A DNA stretch of 10,357 nucleotides from DATDUP01 sp035290345 (GCA_035290345.1 DATDUP010000011.1:1-10357); one strand, 5' to 3'; positions 1-5,712 are shown, counted from the stretch's first letter. Notes: generated from the sequence alone by a model not told the origin. A program made the numbers and translations.

Positions 1-1
1 T

Positions 2-415
2 TATGCCAATGGCTGTCTGGCCCAAATCCAGGGTATTATCAGCGCTCACACCGGTCCTTGTCTTGCTTCTGAACCTGAACCGGCCTATTCAGCGCCAGAA
101 AACCAAATCGCCGATGGAAACACTGGTACCATCAACCCTGCCAGCCCCAGCGAACCAACCTGGTTACAAACAGTAAAAGATTTCATCTTGGCTAGTCCCC
201 CATCTTCTCCGACCGCTTTTCTAGAAAAATGCAATCTCAGCGGCCAAACTTTATACTATCAAGGCAGTTGCGCCGGATGTACTGACGTACTTTATAACAA
301 CGACGGCACAGTCAAGTGCTACCCCACCCATGACTTTAACGGAGCCTGCCCGCAGCAATTTGGCCTGGCTACCCGGACAAATTACTGCACCAAAATTTGG
401 CAAGACAAACGCTAG
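2..415 (+). CDS. Cysteine-rich, probably exported protein, 3' part only
   Basis: The reading frame is open from the left edge to a TAG stop, giving the last 137 residues of a longer protein whose start lies outside the window. I do not recognise the family. What can be seen: eight cysteines in the visible part, six of them in the last 65 residues, including an SCAGC cluster. Before these comes a stretch of about 50 residues rich in Pro, Ser, Glu, Thr and Asn that looks like a flexible linker. There is no transmembrane segment or charged cytosolic character in what remains. The even cysteine number and low-complexity linker suggest a disulfide-stabilised domain on an extracellular or cell-surface protein; this is inference. 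A TTG codon inside the frame at 188 could be mistaken for a start, but the frame runs through it with the same composition. The gene is closed by the terminator just downstream and is not co-transcribed with rplA. Confidence 0.75.
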   Translation, partial: YANGCLAQIQGIISAHTGPCLASEPEPAYSAPENQIADGNTGTINPASPSEPTWLQTVKDFILASPPSSPTAFLEKCNLSGQTLYYQGSCAGCTDVLYNNDGTVKCYPTHDFNGACPQQFGLATRTNYCTKIWQDKR

Positions 416-423
416 CTGAATCT

Positions 424-446
424 GCCCCGGAATCCGGGGCTTTTTT
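424..446 (+). terminator. Rho-independent terminator of the cysteine-rich gene
   Basis: A perfect 7-bp GC stem (GCCCCGG, 424-430, with CCGGGGC, 434-440) has a 3-nt loop and is followed directly by six T. It begins 8 nt after the TAG stop and separates the left-edge gene from the rplA promoter. Confidence 0.92.
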
Positions 447-449
447 GAC

Positions 450-478
450 TTGACTTTTTTTTAGGTTTGCGGTATAAC
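450..478 (+). promoter_or_regulatory. Sigma70-type promoter of rplA
   Basis: TTGACT (450-455) and TATAAC (473-478) are separated by exactly 17 nt. Each differs from consensus at one position. The expected transcription start is near 485, giving rplA a leader of about 59 nt that starts just before the L1-type hairpin. The -35 box sits directly behind the T-tract of the preceding terminator. Confidence 0.82.
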
Positions 479-492
479 TGATTCACTTTATC

Positions 493-529
493 GGTGGGAC
501 CCCTAACCACTTAGGGGGCTAAAACCACC
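493..529 (+). promoter_or_regulatory. Putative L1-binding autoregulatory mRNA leader, mimic of the 23S rRNA L1 site
   Basis: The leader folds into two stacked helices with an asymmetric internal loop. The lower helix is GGTGG (493-497) with CCACC (525-529). The 5' side of the internal loop is GA (498-499). The upper helix is CCCCTAA (500-506) with TTAGGGG (511-517), closed by a CCAC loop. The 3' side of the internal loop is GCTAAAA (518-524). The known L1 target has the same plan: in E. coli 23S rRNA (recalled) GGUGG-GA on one side and GAAAUA-CCACC on the other, and in the archaeal L1 operon leader a short helix, GA, a second helix and a purine-rich GAGAAA return strand. The element ends 14 nt before the rplA ATG, inside the ribosome footprint, and no SD is present, so bound L1 could block initiation. 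The structure is seen; the binding and its effect are inferred. Confidence 0.75.
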
Positions 530-543
530 TTAAAACCTAATTT

Positions 544-1221
544 ATGTCCAAAAGAATGAAGGCCGCTAAAGACTTGATAGAGGCTAAACGTATCTATCCT
601 TTAGCTGACGCCATCACCCTAGTGAAGAAAACTAGCACCACAAAATTCGACGCCTCGGTAGAAGTGCATGTGCGCTTAGGAATCGACACCAAAAAAAGTG
701 AACAGCAGATTCGTTCCACAGTAGTCCTCCCCAATGGCCTGGGCCAAAGCAAACGCATTGCTGCCTTTGTCGGAGCCAATGACGAAAAAATAGCCAAAGA
801 AGCCGGAGCTGACCTCATCTTAGGAGAAGACGCCATCAAAAAAATCAAAGATACGGGTAAAATTGATTTCGACGTAGCCGTAGCCACTCCAGAGATGATG
901 CCTAAATTAGCGGTGGCGGCTAAAGTGCTGGGCCCCAAAGGTTTGATGCCTAATCCTAAGACTGATACCGTCGGTCCAGACATCAAAAAAATCATAGAAG
1001 AACTAAAAAAAGGTAAAGCTGCTTTCAAAAACGATGATGGTGGCAATATTCATCAAATCATTGGTCGAGTTAGTTTTCCGGAAGAAAAATTGATAGGAAA
1101 CTTCCAGGCCCTGATTGAAGCCATCAAAAAGGTCAAACCCAATTCTGCCAAAGGCATCTTCCTGAAAAACATCTACGTCTGCAGCAGTATGGGTCCAAGT
1201 ATCAAAGTCCAAGTAGAATAA
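544..1221 (+). CDS. rplA: Large ribosomal subunit protein L1 (uL1)
   Basis: This is the 225-residue L1 protein of the 50S subunit, which forms the mobile L1 stalk at the E site and helps release deacylated tRNA; in many organisms it also represses its own mRNA. The L1 signature around residues 129-143 (LGPKGLMPNPKTDTV) is complete. The two-domain layout is visible: domain I from residues 1-65 plus about 160-225, and domain II between them. The C-terminal block with KGIFLKN and SMGP is typical. Length is close to the usual 225-235, with a slightly short N-terminus. The start is the first ATG, with no SD upstream. Unlike the common rplK-rplA pair, no L11 gene precedes it: it is monocistronic, with its own promoter, L1-type leader and terminator. 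Its presence argues against the parcubacterial lineages reported to lack L1. Confidence 0.98.
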   Translation: MSKRMKAAKDLIEAKRIYPLADAITLVKKTSTTKFDASVEVHVRLGIDTKKSEQQIRSTVVLPNGLGQSKRIAAFVGANDEKIAKEAGADLILGEDAIKKIKDTGKIDFDVAVATPEMMPKLAVAAKVLGPKGLMPNPKTDTVGPDIKKIIEELKKGKAAFKNDDGGNIHQIIGRVSFPEEKLIGNFQALIEAIKKVKPNSAKGIFLKNIYVCSSMGPSIKVQVE

Positions 1222-1224
1222 ATT

Positions 1225-1252
1225 AAACCGCCCCCAAGAGGGCGGTTTTTTT
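1225..1252 (+). terminator. Rho-independent terminator of rplA
   Basis: A 9-bp stem (AAACCGCCC, 1225-1233, with GGGCGGTTT, 1240-1248) and 6-nt loop run into an uninterrupted T-tract ending at 1252. It starts 3 nt after the rplA stop, so rplA forms a single-gene transcription unit. Confidence 0.93.
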
Positions 1253-1256
1253 ACCC

Positions 1257-1286
1257 TTGTGCACTGTCAGTCTTTTTTGTTAAAAT
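1257..1286 (+). promoter_or_regulatory. Probable promoter of the dTTP-synthesis operon
   Basis: An extended -10 (TG at 1278-1279, TAAAAT at 1281-1286) lies 25 nt before the dCMP deaminase ATG. The best -35 candidate is TTGTGC (1257-1262) with an 18-nt spacer, matching consensus at only three positions. Predicted transcription starts near 1293, leaving a leader of under 20 nt with no SD. Confidence 0.6.
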
Positions 1287-1310
1287 GGGTAGGACTTTAA
1301 CCCCATCATT

Positions 1311-1784
1311 ATGCATCCTCCAAGAACCAACCATATCTCCTGGGATGAATGCTTTATGCGCATCGCCCACATCATCGCCGAACGTTCCAAAGACCCTTCC
1401 ACCCAAGCGGGAGCAGTTATTGCGGATGAAAACAACGTCGTTGTCGGTATTGGCTATAATGGCTGGCCGCGAGGGATAGCCAACGATGCTCTGCCCTGGG
1501 ACAGACAGGGTGGATTTTTGGATTCTAAATATGCCTATGTCTGCCATGCTGAAGAAAACGCAATCTATAATTCCAACAATTCCACTAAGGGGTCTAAAAT
1601 CTATTGTACGCTTTTCCCTTGCAATGAATGTGCCAAAACTATTATCCAAAACGGCATCAAAGAGGTGATCTTTGAAAGTGACAAATACCACGATGGGGAA
1701 GTCTGGGTGGCTTCGCGGCGGCTTTTTGAGGCGGCCGGGATAAAGTGCCGACAATATGTTTCCGAGTGGGTAACTTCTTCCTAA
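1311..1784 (+). CDS. Deoxycytidylate (dCMP) deaminase, DCTD-like
   Basis: This 157-residue zinc enzyme deaminates dCMP to dUMP, feeding thymidylate synthase encoded three genes downstream. The cytidine-deaminase-fold zinc site is complete: H79-A-E81 (H79 a ligand, E81 the proton shuttle) and P-C104-x-x-C107. Substrate-pocket motifs YNGWPRG (residues 49-55), a following LPW and LFPCNECAK are present. The text resembles vertebrate and T-even-phage-type dCMP deaminase (RSKDP, GIGYNG, GIKEVIF, SDKYHD) more than Bacillus ComEB as I recall them, so I give no gene symbol. The start is the first ATG after the promoter. It leads a seven-gene operon, and the next ATG is 2 nt past its stop. Whether it is allosterically controlled by dCTP and dTTP, as the eukaryotic and phage enzymes are, cannot be judged here. 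Confidence 0.93.
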   Translation: MHPPRTNHISWDECFMRIAHIIAERSKDPSTQAGAVIADENNVVVGIGYNGWPRGIANDALPWDRQGGFLDSKYAYVCHAEENAIYNSNNSTKGSKIYCTLFPCNECAKTIIQNGIKEVIFESDKYHDGEVWVASRRLFEAAGIKCRQYVSEWVTSS

Positions 1785-1786
1785 CT

Positions 1787-2344
1787 ATGAATGATAAAAT
1801 AATCATTGGACTTATTGGAGAAATGGGCGCCGGAAAGTCGACCCTGACCCAATATCTCAAAGAAAAATATCAGGCTGATACCTATCGTTTCTCTACTGCT
1901 CTGCGTAATATATTACAACGCCTGTATTTAGAAGAAACTCGGGGGCACCTCCAACAACTCTCTCAAATACTCCGGGATACTTTCGGACAAGATATTCTCT
2001 CTCGCGTTGTGGCCGAAGATGCCAAAAATGCAGAAAAAAAATTCATCATTATTGAAGGCATCCGTCGACCAGCGGATATTGTCTGTCTCAAAGACAATCC
2101 TGGTTTTCATTTAGTTTCTTTAACCGCTGAACCGCGAATACGCTACGAACGACTGACCAAGAGGACGGAAAATCCGGATGACCAAAACAAAACTTGGGAA
2201 CAATTCCAAGCCGAAGCTGAAGCCGAAGCTGAATTGCAAATCAAGGCGGTGGCGGATTTAGCCGAAGCTAGTTTAGACAACAGCCAGACCCCGGCTGATC
2301 TCTATCGACAAATTGATTTGTTAATCACAGAAAAATGGAAATAA
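1787..2344 (+). CDS. P-loop (deoxy)nucleoside monophosphate kinase-like protein
   Basis: This is a 185-residue single-domain P-loop NTPase of nucleotide-kinase type. Walker A is perfect (G11-E-M-G-A-G-K17-S18-T19). A hydrophobic strand followed by EGIRRPAD (around residues 88-95) looks like the Walker B and substrate-binding region. RIRYERLTKR followed by acidic residues resembles the arginine-rich LID of NMP kinases and dephospho-CoA kinase. The exact substrate cannot be read from the sequence. Sitting between dCMP deaminase and dUTPase, in an operon already containing thymidylate kinase, it may phosphorylate another (d)NMP such as dCMP or dUMP; this is inference. A 12-bp unit is repeated twice in tandem at 2210-2233, encoding AEAEAEAE. 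The ATG at 1787 is preferred over an in-frame GTG at 1745 inside the previous gene, because the fold begins immediately after it. The gene overlaps dut by 10 nt. Confidence 0.75.
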   Translation: MNDKIIIGLIGEMGAGKSTLTQYLKEKYQADTYRFSTALRNILQRLYLEETRGHLQQLSQILRDTFGQDILSRVVAEDAKNAEKKFIIIEGIRRPADIVCLKDNPGFHLVSLTAEPRIRYERLTKRTENPDDQNKTWEQFQAEAEAEAELQIKAVADLAEASLDNSQTPADLYRQIDLLITEKWK

Positions 2345-2757
2345 AAATAAAAAAACTAAAGCCGGAAACCCGTCTCCCCTCTTATGCCCACCCCGGTGAT
2401 GTTGGTCTAGATTTATATTCTCTAGAAGACTATACTTTGCAACCGGGAGAAAGAAAAATTTTTGATTTGGGCTTTGCTTTGGAGTTTCCTTCTGGCTATG
2501 CAGCAATCATCAAAGACAAAAGTAGTTTACCTAAAAAAGCGGGGCTCCACACCTTGGGCGGTGTCTTTGACGCTGGCTATCGTGGCGAATACAATGTACA
2601 GTTAATCAATCTCGGACAAGAATCCTATCAAATAAAAACCGGAGACAAACTCGCTCAATTAGTAATCATACCAGTGGTGATTGCCAGCCTGACAGAAACC
2701 GATACCCTAGCTGATTCTTCTCGAGGCAGTGGTAATTTTGGGAGCACCGGAAGGTAA
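2335..2757 (+). CDS. dut: dUTP diphosphatase (dUTPase), trimeric type
   Basis: This 140-residue enzyme hydrolyses dUTP to dUMP and pyrophosphate, keeping uracil out of DNA and supplying dUMP to ThyA. All five motifs of the homotrimeric family appear in order: motif I PGDVGLDL (D26 for metal-bound substrate), motif II KDKSSLP (60-66), motif III GGVFDAGYRGEY (catalytic D79, uracil-selecting Y82), motif IV GDKLAQLVI (103-111), and the flexible C-terminal motif V RGSGNFGSTGR (130-140), which closes over the active site. Length is typical. Its ATG lies inside the last codons of the kinase gene, a 10-nt overlap that suggests translational coupling; no SD is visible. The presence of motif V makes a dCTP deaminase assignment unlikely. 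Confidence 0.96.
   Translation: MEIKIKKLKPETRLPSYAHPGDVGLDLYSLEDYTLQPGERKIFDLGFALEFPSGYAAIIKDKSSLPKKAGLHTLGGVFDAGYRGEYNVQLINLGQESYQIKTGDKLAQLVIIPVVIASLTETDTLADSSRGSGNFGSTGR
2749..2754 (+). promoter_or_regulatory. Shine-Dalgarno site of thyA
   Basis: GGAAGG ends 8 nt before the thyA ATG and overlaps the end of dut. It is one of very few recognisable SD elements in the window, and it marks the one gene of the operon that follows a gap without overlap or immediate restart. Confidence 0.6.
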
Positions 2758-2762
2758 AAAAT

Positions 2763-3635
2763 ATGCAACAATATTTGGACCTAGTGAACCAAGTGTTAAC
2801 TGAAGGCGAATTAAAAACCACTCGACAAGGCACTGACGCTTATACGATCGCCGGAGCCATGTTTAAACACGACCTGCAAAACGGCTATCCTTTATTAACT
2901 ACCAAAAAGATGCCTTTCAAAATCATAGCCGCAGAATTAGAATTTTTTCTGAAAGGTATTACTGACAAACAATGGTTACTTGATCGCAACTGTCATATCT
3001 GGGACGAATGGTGCAACCCTAAAAAAGTTCCCTATGCTCATGACGAACTAACCAAACAAAAAATGCTCCAAGAACGCGACTTGGGGGCCATCTATGGTTT
3101 TCAATGGCGACACTTCAATGCCCCTTATGAAAACTATAATACTGACTACTCCCACGCTGGTTTAGATCAATTAAAAACAGTCATTGAAACATTGAAAACC
3201 AACCCCCACGACAGACGTATGCTGGTTATGGCCTGGAATCCTCTCATGTCAGACCAGATGGCCATACCCCCTTGTCACTATTGTTGGCAAGTGACGGTCA
3301 TTGACGGACGATTGAACCTCCTCTGGAACCAACGCTCAGTAGACCTGATGCTTGGTCTACCATTCAATATCGCCAGCTATGCTCTCCTTCTACACCTGTT
3401 GGCCAAAGAGGCCGGGTTAAAAGAAGGTAAACTGATCGGCTTTTTAGCTGACGTCCACTTGTTTACCAATCATCAGGAAGGTGCGAAAGAACAATTGACC
3501 AGAAATCCGCGCCAATATCCCCTACCCCGCTTGGAAACTTCAAACTTTACCTCTATTTTCGATTGGCAGTACACTGATTCCCAAGTCGTCGGCTACGAAT
3601 CTCACCCCCGTATTTCTTTTCCTATCGCTATTTAA
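2763..3635 (+). CDS. thyA: Thymidylate synthase
   Basis: This 290-residue folate-dependent enzyme methylates dUMP to dTMP using 5,10-methylene-tetrahydrofolate and releases dihydrofolate. The catalytic Cys is C171 in IPPCHYCWQV. Other family residues are present: R21 and the DRR triplet at 150-152 for the dUMP phosphate, RSVDLMLGLPFNIASYALL at 191-209 (D194 and N202), and DVHLFTNH around 230-237. The C-terminal HPRISFPIAI keeps the conserved small aliphatic end. It is longer than the 264-residue E. coli enzyme because of extra sequence around residues 84-133, as in several other bacterial ThyA proteins. The adjacent folA gene fits, since ThyA oxidises the folate and needs DHFR. No sign of the flavin-dependent alternative ThyX is seen. 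folA starts 3 nt after the stop. Confidence 0.98.
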   Translation: MQQYLDLVNQVLTEGELKTTRQGTDAYTIAGAMFKHDLQNGYPLLTTKKMPFKIIAAELEFFLKGITDKQWLLDRNCHIWDEWCNPKKVPYAHDELTKQKMLQERDLGAIYGFQWRHFNAPYENYNTDYSHAGLDQLKTVIETLKTNPHDRRMLVMAWNPLMSDQMAIPPCHYCWQVTVIDGRLNLLWNQRSVDLMLGLPFNIASYALLLHLLAKEAGLKEGKLIGFLADVHLFTNHQEGAKEQLTRNPRQYPLPRLETSNFTSIFDWQYTDSQVVGYESHPRISFPIAI

Positions 3636-3638
3636 AAT

Positions 3639-4112
3639 ATGCTCGCCATTATCGCGGCCGTGGCTGCTAACAACTGTATCGGGATCAACAACACACTCCC
3701 TTGGCACCTGCCTGAAGATTTGGAACATTTTAAAAAACTGACCACAAAAAAAATCGTAATCATGGGGAGAAAAACTTGGGACTCTTTACCAGAAAAATTC
3801 CGGCCCCTACCCAACCGAAAAAACATCATCATCAGCCGACAAACGAATTTGCCTGTCCCGCCCGGAGTAGAGGTGTGGACTGGTCTGGAGGAGGTAATAA
3901 AAAAATACCAAGGACAAGAAGCCTTTATCATCGGCGGAGCGAGTCTCTACGCTCAAGCCCTACCCTTGGTCAGTCGCCTCTATATTACCCATGTAAAAAA
4001 ATCTGTAGATGGAGATGTCTTTTTCCCTACCATTGAACCTAGCCTCTGGCAAGAGGTAGAACGAGAGGAACATCCGGATTTTTCTTTTGTCACCTATCAA
4101 AAGTATGTCTAA
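3639..4112 (+). CDS. folA: Dihydrofolate reductase
   Basis: This 157-residue enzyme reduces dihydrofolate to tetrahydrofolate with NADPH, regenerating the cofactor consumed by ThyA just upstream. Family features: the N-terminal strand and Met20-type loop (GINNTLPWHLPED) with W22 and the catalytic acid D27 at E. coli-like positions, MGRKTW at 42-47 for NADPH binding, and FIIGGASLY at 96-104 with the conserved Gly-Gly. YITHV follows near 115. Length matches the chromosomal E. coli type (159). The start ATG lies 3 nt after thyA; there is no SD. The stop overlaps the tmk start by 8 nt. Nothing in the sequence points to the plasmid-borne trimethoprim-resistant DfrB fold. Confidence 0.97.
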   Translation: MLAIIAAVAANNCIGINNTLPWHLPEDLEHFKKLTTKKIVIMGRKTWDSLPEKFRPLPNRKNIIISRQTNLPVPPGVEVWTGLEEVIKKYQGQEAFIIGGASLYAQALPLVSRLYITHVKKSVDGDVFFPTIEPSLWQEVEREEHPDFSFVTYQKYV

Positions 4113-4806
4113 GGGTATTTTTATTGACTTAGAGGGGGTGGACGGTTCAGGAAAAGCCACTCAAACCACTCTCTTAACTGACTATTTACGCTCCCAGGGG
4201 ATGTCTATAGAAAATATCAGCTTCCCTCGTTACGGAGAAACCAGCGCTGCCTTAGTGAAAGATTATTTAAACGGCAAATTCGGTCCAGCTGAAGCTGTCT
4301 CTCCTCAACAAGCGTCTATCTTCTATGCTATTGACCGTTTCGCAGCCAAAAAACAAATTCAAGAATGGCTAGAGGCAGGTAAAATTGTTATCAGCAATCG
4401 TTATGTAGCTTCCAATCTCGGCCATCAAGGCGGAAAGTTTACAGATGCCCAAGAAAGAGAAAAATTCTTTTCCTGGGCCCTTGATTTGGAGTATAATATC
4501 TTTGGTATCCCCCAACCTGACATTACGTTGATTCTCTGGATAACACCAACCATCTCTCAAGATTTAGTCGACCAAAAAGAAAAACGGGAATACCTAAATG
4601 GTGGAAAAAGGGATATTCATGAGGACAGTCTAACCCATCTTCGGGGCGCATCTGAGGCCTACACCCACATCAGTCAACTCTATCCAGGTTTTCAAATCAT
4701 AAATTGTTTGGCGGAAACCGGCGAGATGTTGGATCGAGAAACAATCCAAAAAAAAATTCAAGCTGTTATTTCTAAATACTTAGCCATTAACCCACCGAAT
4801 CTATGA
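4105..4806 (+). CDS. tmk: Thymidylate kinase (dTMP kinase)
   Basis: This 233-residue kinase phosphorylates dTMP to dTDP, the step after ThyA. The P-loop is EGVDGSGKATQ (10-20), with Ala at 18 where most P-loops carry Ser or Thr. FPRYG (40-44), DRFAAK (77-82, nucleobase and phosphate site) and NRYVASNLGHQ (98-108) follow. The last replaces the usual DR-Y/W-xxS with Asn first, and the SNxxHQ form is, as I recall, typical of a bacterial Tmk subfamily that also has GKATQ. A basic LID (KREYLNGGKRD, about 160-170) is present. The ATG at 4105 is chosen over a TTG 18 nt upstream because Tmk proteins begin a few residues before the first strand. It overlaps folA by 8 nt and overlaps the next gene by ATGA, so expression is probably coupled on both sides. 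Confidence 0.94.
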   Translation: MSKGIFIDLEGVDGSGKATQTTLLTDYLRSQGMSIENISFPRYGETSAALVKDYLNGKFGPAEAVSPQQASIFYAIDRFAAKKQIQEWLEAGKIVISNRYVASNLGHQGGKFTDAQEREKFFSWALDLEYNIFGIPQPDITLILWITPTISQDLVDQKEKREYLNGGKRDIHEDSLTHLRGASEAYTHISQLYPGFQIINCLAETGEMLDRETIQKKIQAVISKYLAINPPNL

Positions 4807-5636
4807 TTTCTATCATCCAATTAATCAAAGACAGCATCCAGCTCTATCGTGAACATTTTGTCACGATCATCAAATACCTTCTTCTCACTGCGATTCCCGG
4901 AGCCCTCTTTCTTGCCCTTATCGGTCCGGTCGCTTTTCTTGGACCGATCTTTTTTGCCTCCCTTTTAGCGAACAAGATTTTCCTGATAATCATCAGCGTC
5001 CTTTTCCTGGCCCTACTCGTTATTGCTATCTATCTAGCTATTTGGTTCAACCTTTCTCTAATCAAAACCATTGCCAGATTATACCAAAAAGAAACCTTGC
5101 CTAGTGTTAAGACGACCCTGATTGAGACCCGCCCTTTAATCGGTCGAGGATTCAAATCATCGCTCTTGGTCGCCATCCTCGTCATGTTTCCTCTCTTGAT
5201 TTCCGGTATTTTGATCTCTCTCGCCAGCTACTTAGGGGGCGGGGTCATTACCACCTTCACCCGCCTCTTCGGCTTCGTGGTTATGATCTACGGTCTCGTC
5301 CATGTCGTATTTTTTTCTGTGCGCTTTCTCTTTGCTGCCTATGAGGTGGCTATAAACAAAGCTGAAGCCGTGGCTTCCCTCAAAAATAGTAGTGCCATCG
5401 TCAAGGGACAGTGGGGTAAAATCTTCTTACGACTAATTGTCATCTCCTTAATCATCTATGTCGCCATCATTCTTCTTACCCTAATTCTGCAATTGATTAA
5501 CCAAATCGTTAATGTTGCAGGCGTAGCGATCATCACCAATGTAATCTTGCAAATTTGCAGTTTCTTTCTCTCTGCTTTCACTATTTGTGGAGTGACCATT
5601 CTCTACTTCAACGCCAAAAGTACTCTAAAAAACTAA
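4803..5636 (+). CDS. Multi-pass integral membrane protein, unknown function
   Basis: This 277-residue protein has about six hydrophobic segments: roughly 22-54, 58-88, 119-142, 154-180, 207-235 and 239-268. They are separated by short basic loops, and there is no signal peptide. The central sequence AEAVASLKNSSAIVKGQWGKIF (about 187-208, between segments four and five) resembles the amphipathic 'aLkrSw-lvkgnwwkif' motif of poorly characterised membrane families such as DUF975, YciC and the glycerophosphodiester phosphodiesterase membrane domain; this is a pattern resemblance only. No catalytic residues are evident. It is the last gene of the dTTP operon, coupled to tmk by ATGA and followed by a terminator, so it is co-transcribed. 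Nothing shows a functional link to nucleotides; transport, membrane shaping or chance clustering are all possible. Confidence 0.8.
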   Translation: MISIIQLIKDSIQLYREHFVTIIKYLLLTAIPGALFLALIGPVAFLGPIFFASLLANKIFLIIISVLFLALLVIAIYLAIWFNLSLIKTIARLYQKETLPSVKTTLIETRPLIGRGFKSSLLVAILVMFPLLISGILISLASYLGGGVITTFTRLFGFVVMIYGLVHVVFFSVRFLFAAYEVAINKAEAVASLKNSSAIVKGQWGKIFLRLIVISLIIYVAIILLTLILQLINQIVNVAGVAIITNVILQICSFFLSAFTICGVTILYFNAKSTLKN

Positions 5637-5651
5637 TCAATCTCGTTACCC

Positions 5652-5679
5652 AAGGCCTGGAGACAGGCCTTTTCTTTTT
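5652..5679 (+). terminator. Rho-independent terminator of the dTTP operon
   Basis: A perfect 8-bp stem (AAGGCCTG, 5652-5659, with CAGGCCTT, 5664-5671) with a GAGA loop is followed by a T-rich run broken by one C. It ends the operon 16 nt past the membrane protein gene and lies just before the gatB promoter. Confidence 0.9.
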
Positions 5680-5689
5680 GCCAAACCAA

Positions 5690-5698
5690 TGCTACAAT
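5690..5698 (+). promoter_or_regulatory. Extended -10 promoter of gatB
   Basis: TG (5690-5691), one base, then TACAAT (5693-5698) form an extended -10 element. No good -35 exists at 16-18 nt, where the T-tract of the preceding terminator lies. Transcription should start near 5705, only about 8 nt before the gatB ATG. Confidence 0.65.
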
Positions 5699-5699
5699 G

Positions 5700-5705
5700 A
5701 AAGGG
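5700..5705 (+). promoter_or_regulatory. SD-like AAAGGG before gatB
   Basis: AAAGGG ends 7 nt before the gatB ATG, a suitable spacing for a ribosome binding site. It overlaps the predicted transcription start of the gatB promoter, so it would be only partly or not included in mRNA made from that promoter. Confidence 0.4.
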
Positions 5706-5712
5706 CAAAAAT

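Noticed and set aside
188..415. Small complete 75-residue protein starting at a TTG codon
   Set aside because: The frame is open all the way to the left edge with the same composition, so this is the 3' part of a longer gene.
493..529. Metabolite riboswitch or transcription attenuator before rplA
   Set aside because: There is no T-tract after the hairpin and no known aptamer core; the loop pattern matches the L1 site instead.
594..1046. Long minus-strand reading frame inside rplA
   Set aside because: It is antisense to a clear L1 gene with full family motifs; its translation has no recognisable features.
1745..1786. Upstream GTG start for the P-loop kinase, adding 14 residues
   Set aside because: It lies inside the dCMP deaminase gene, and the kinase fold begins right after the ATG at 1787.
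1311..4806. Prophage origin of the nucleotide gene cluster
   Set aside because: The set resembles T-even phage genes, but no phage structural, integrase or lysis genes are present and the flanks are core chromosomal genes.
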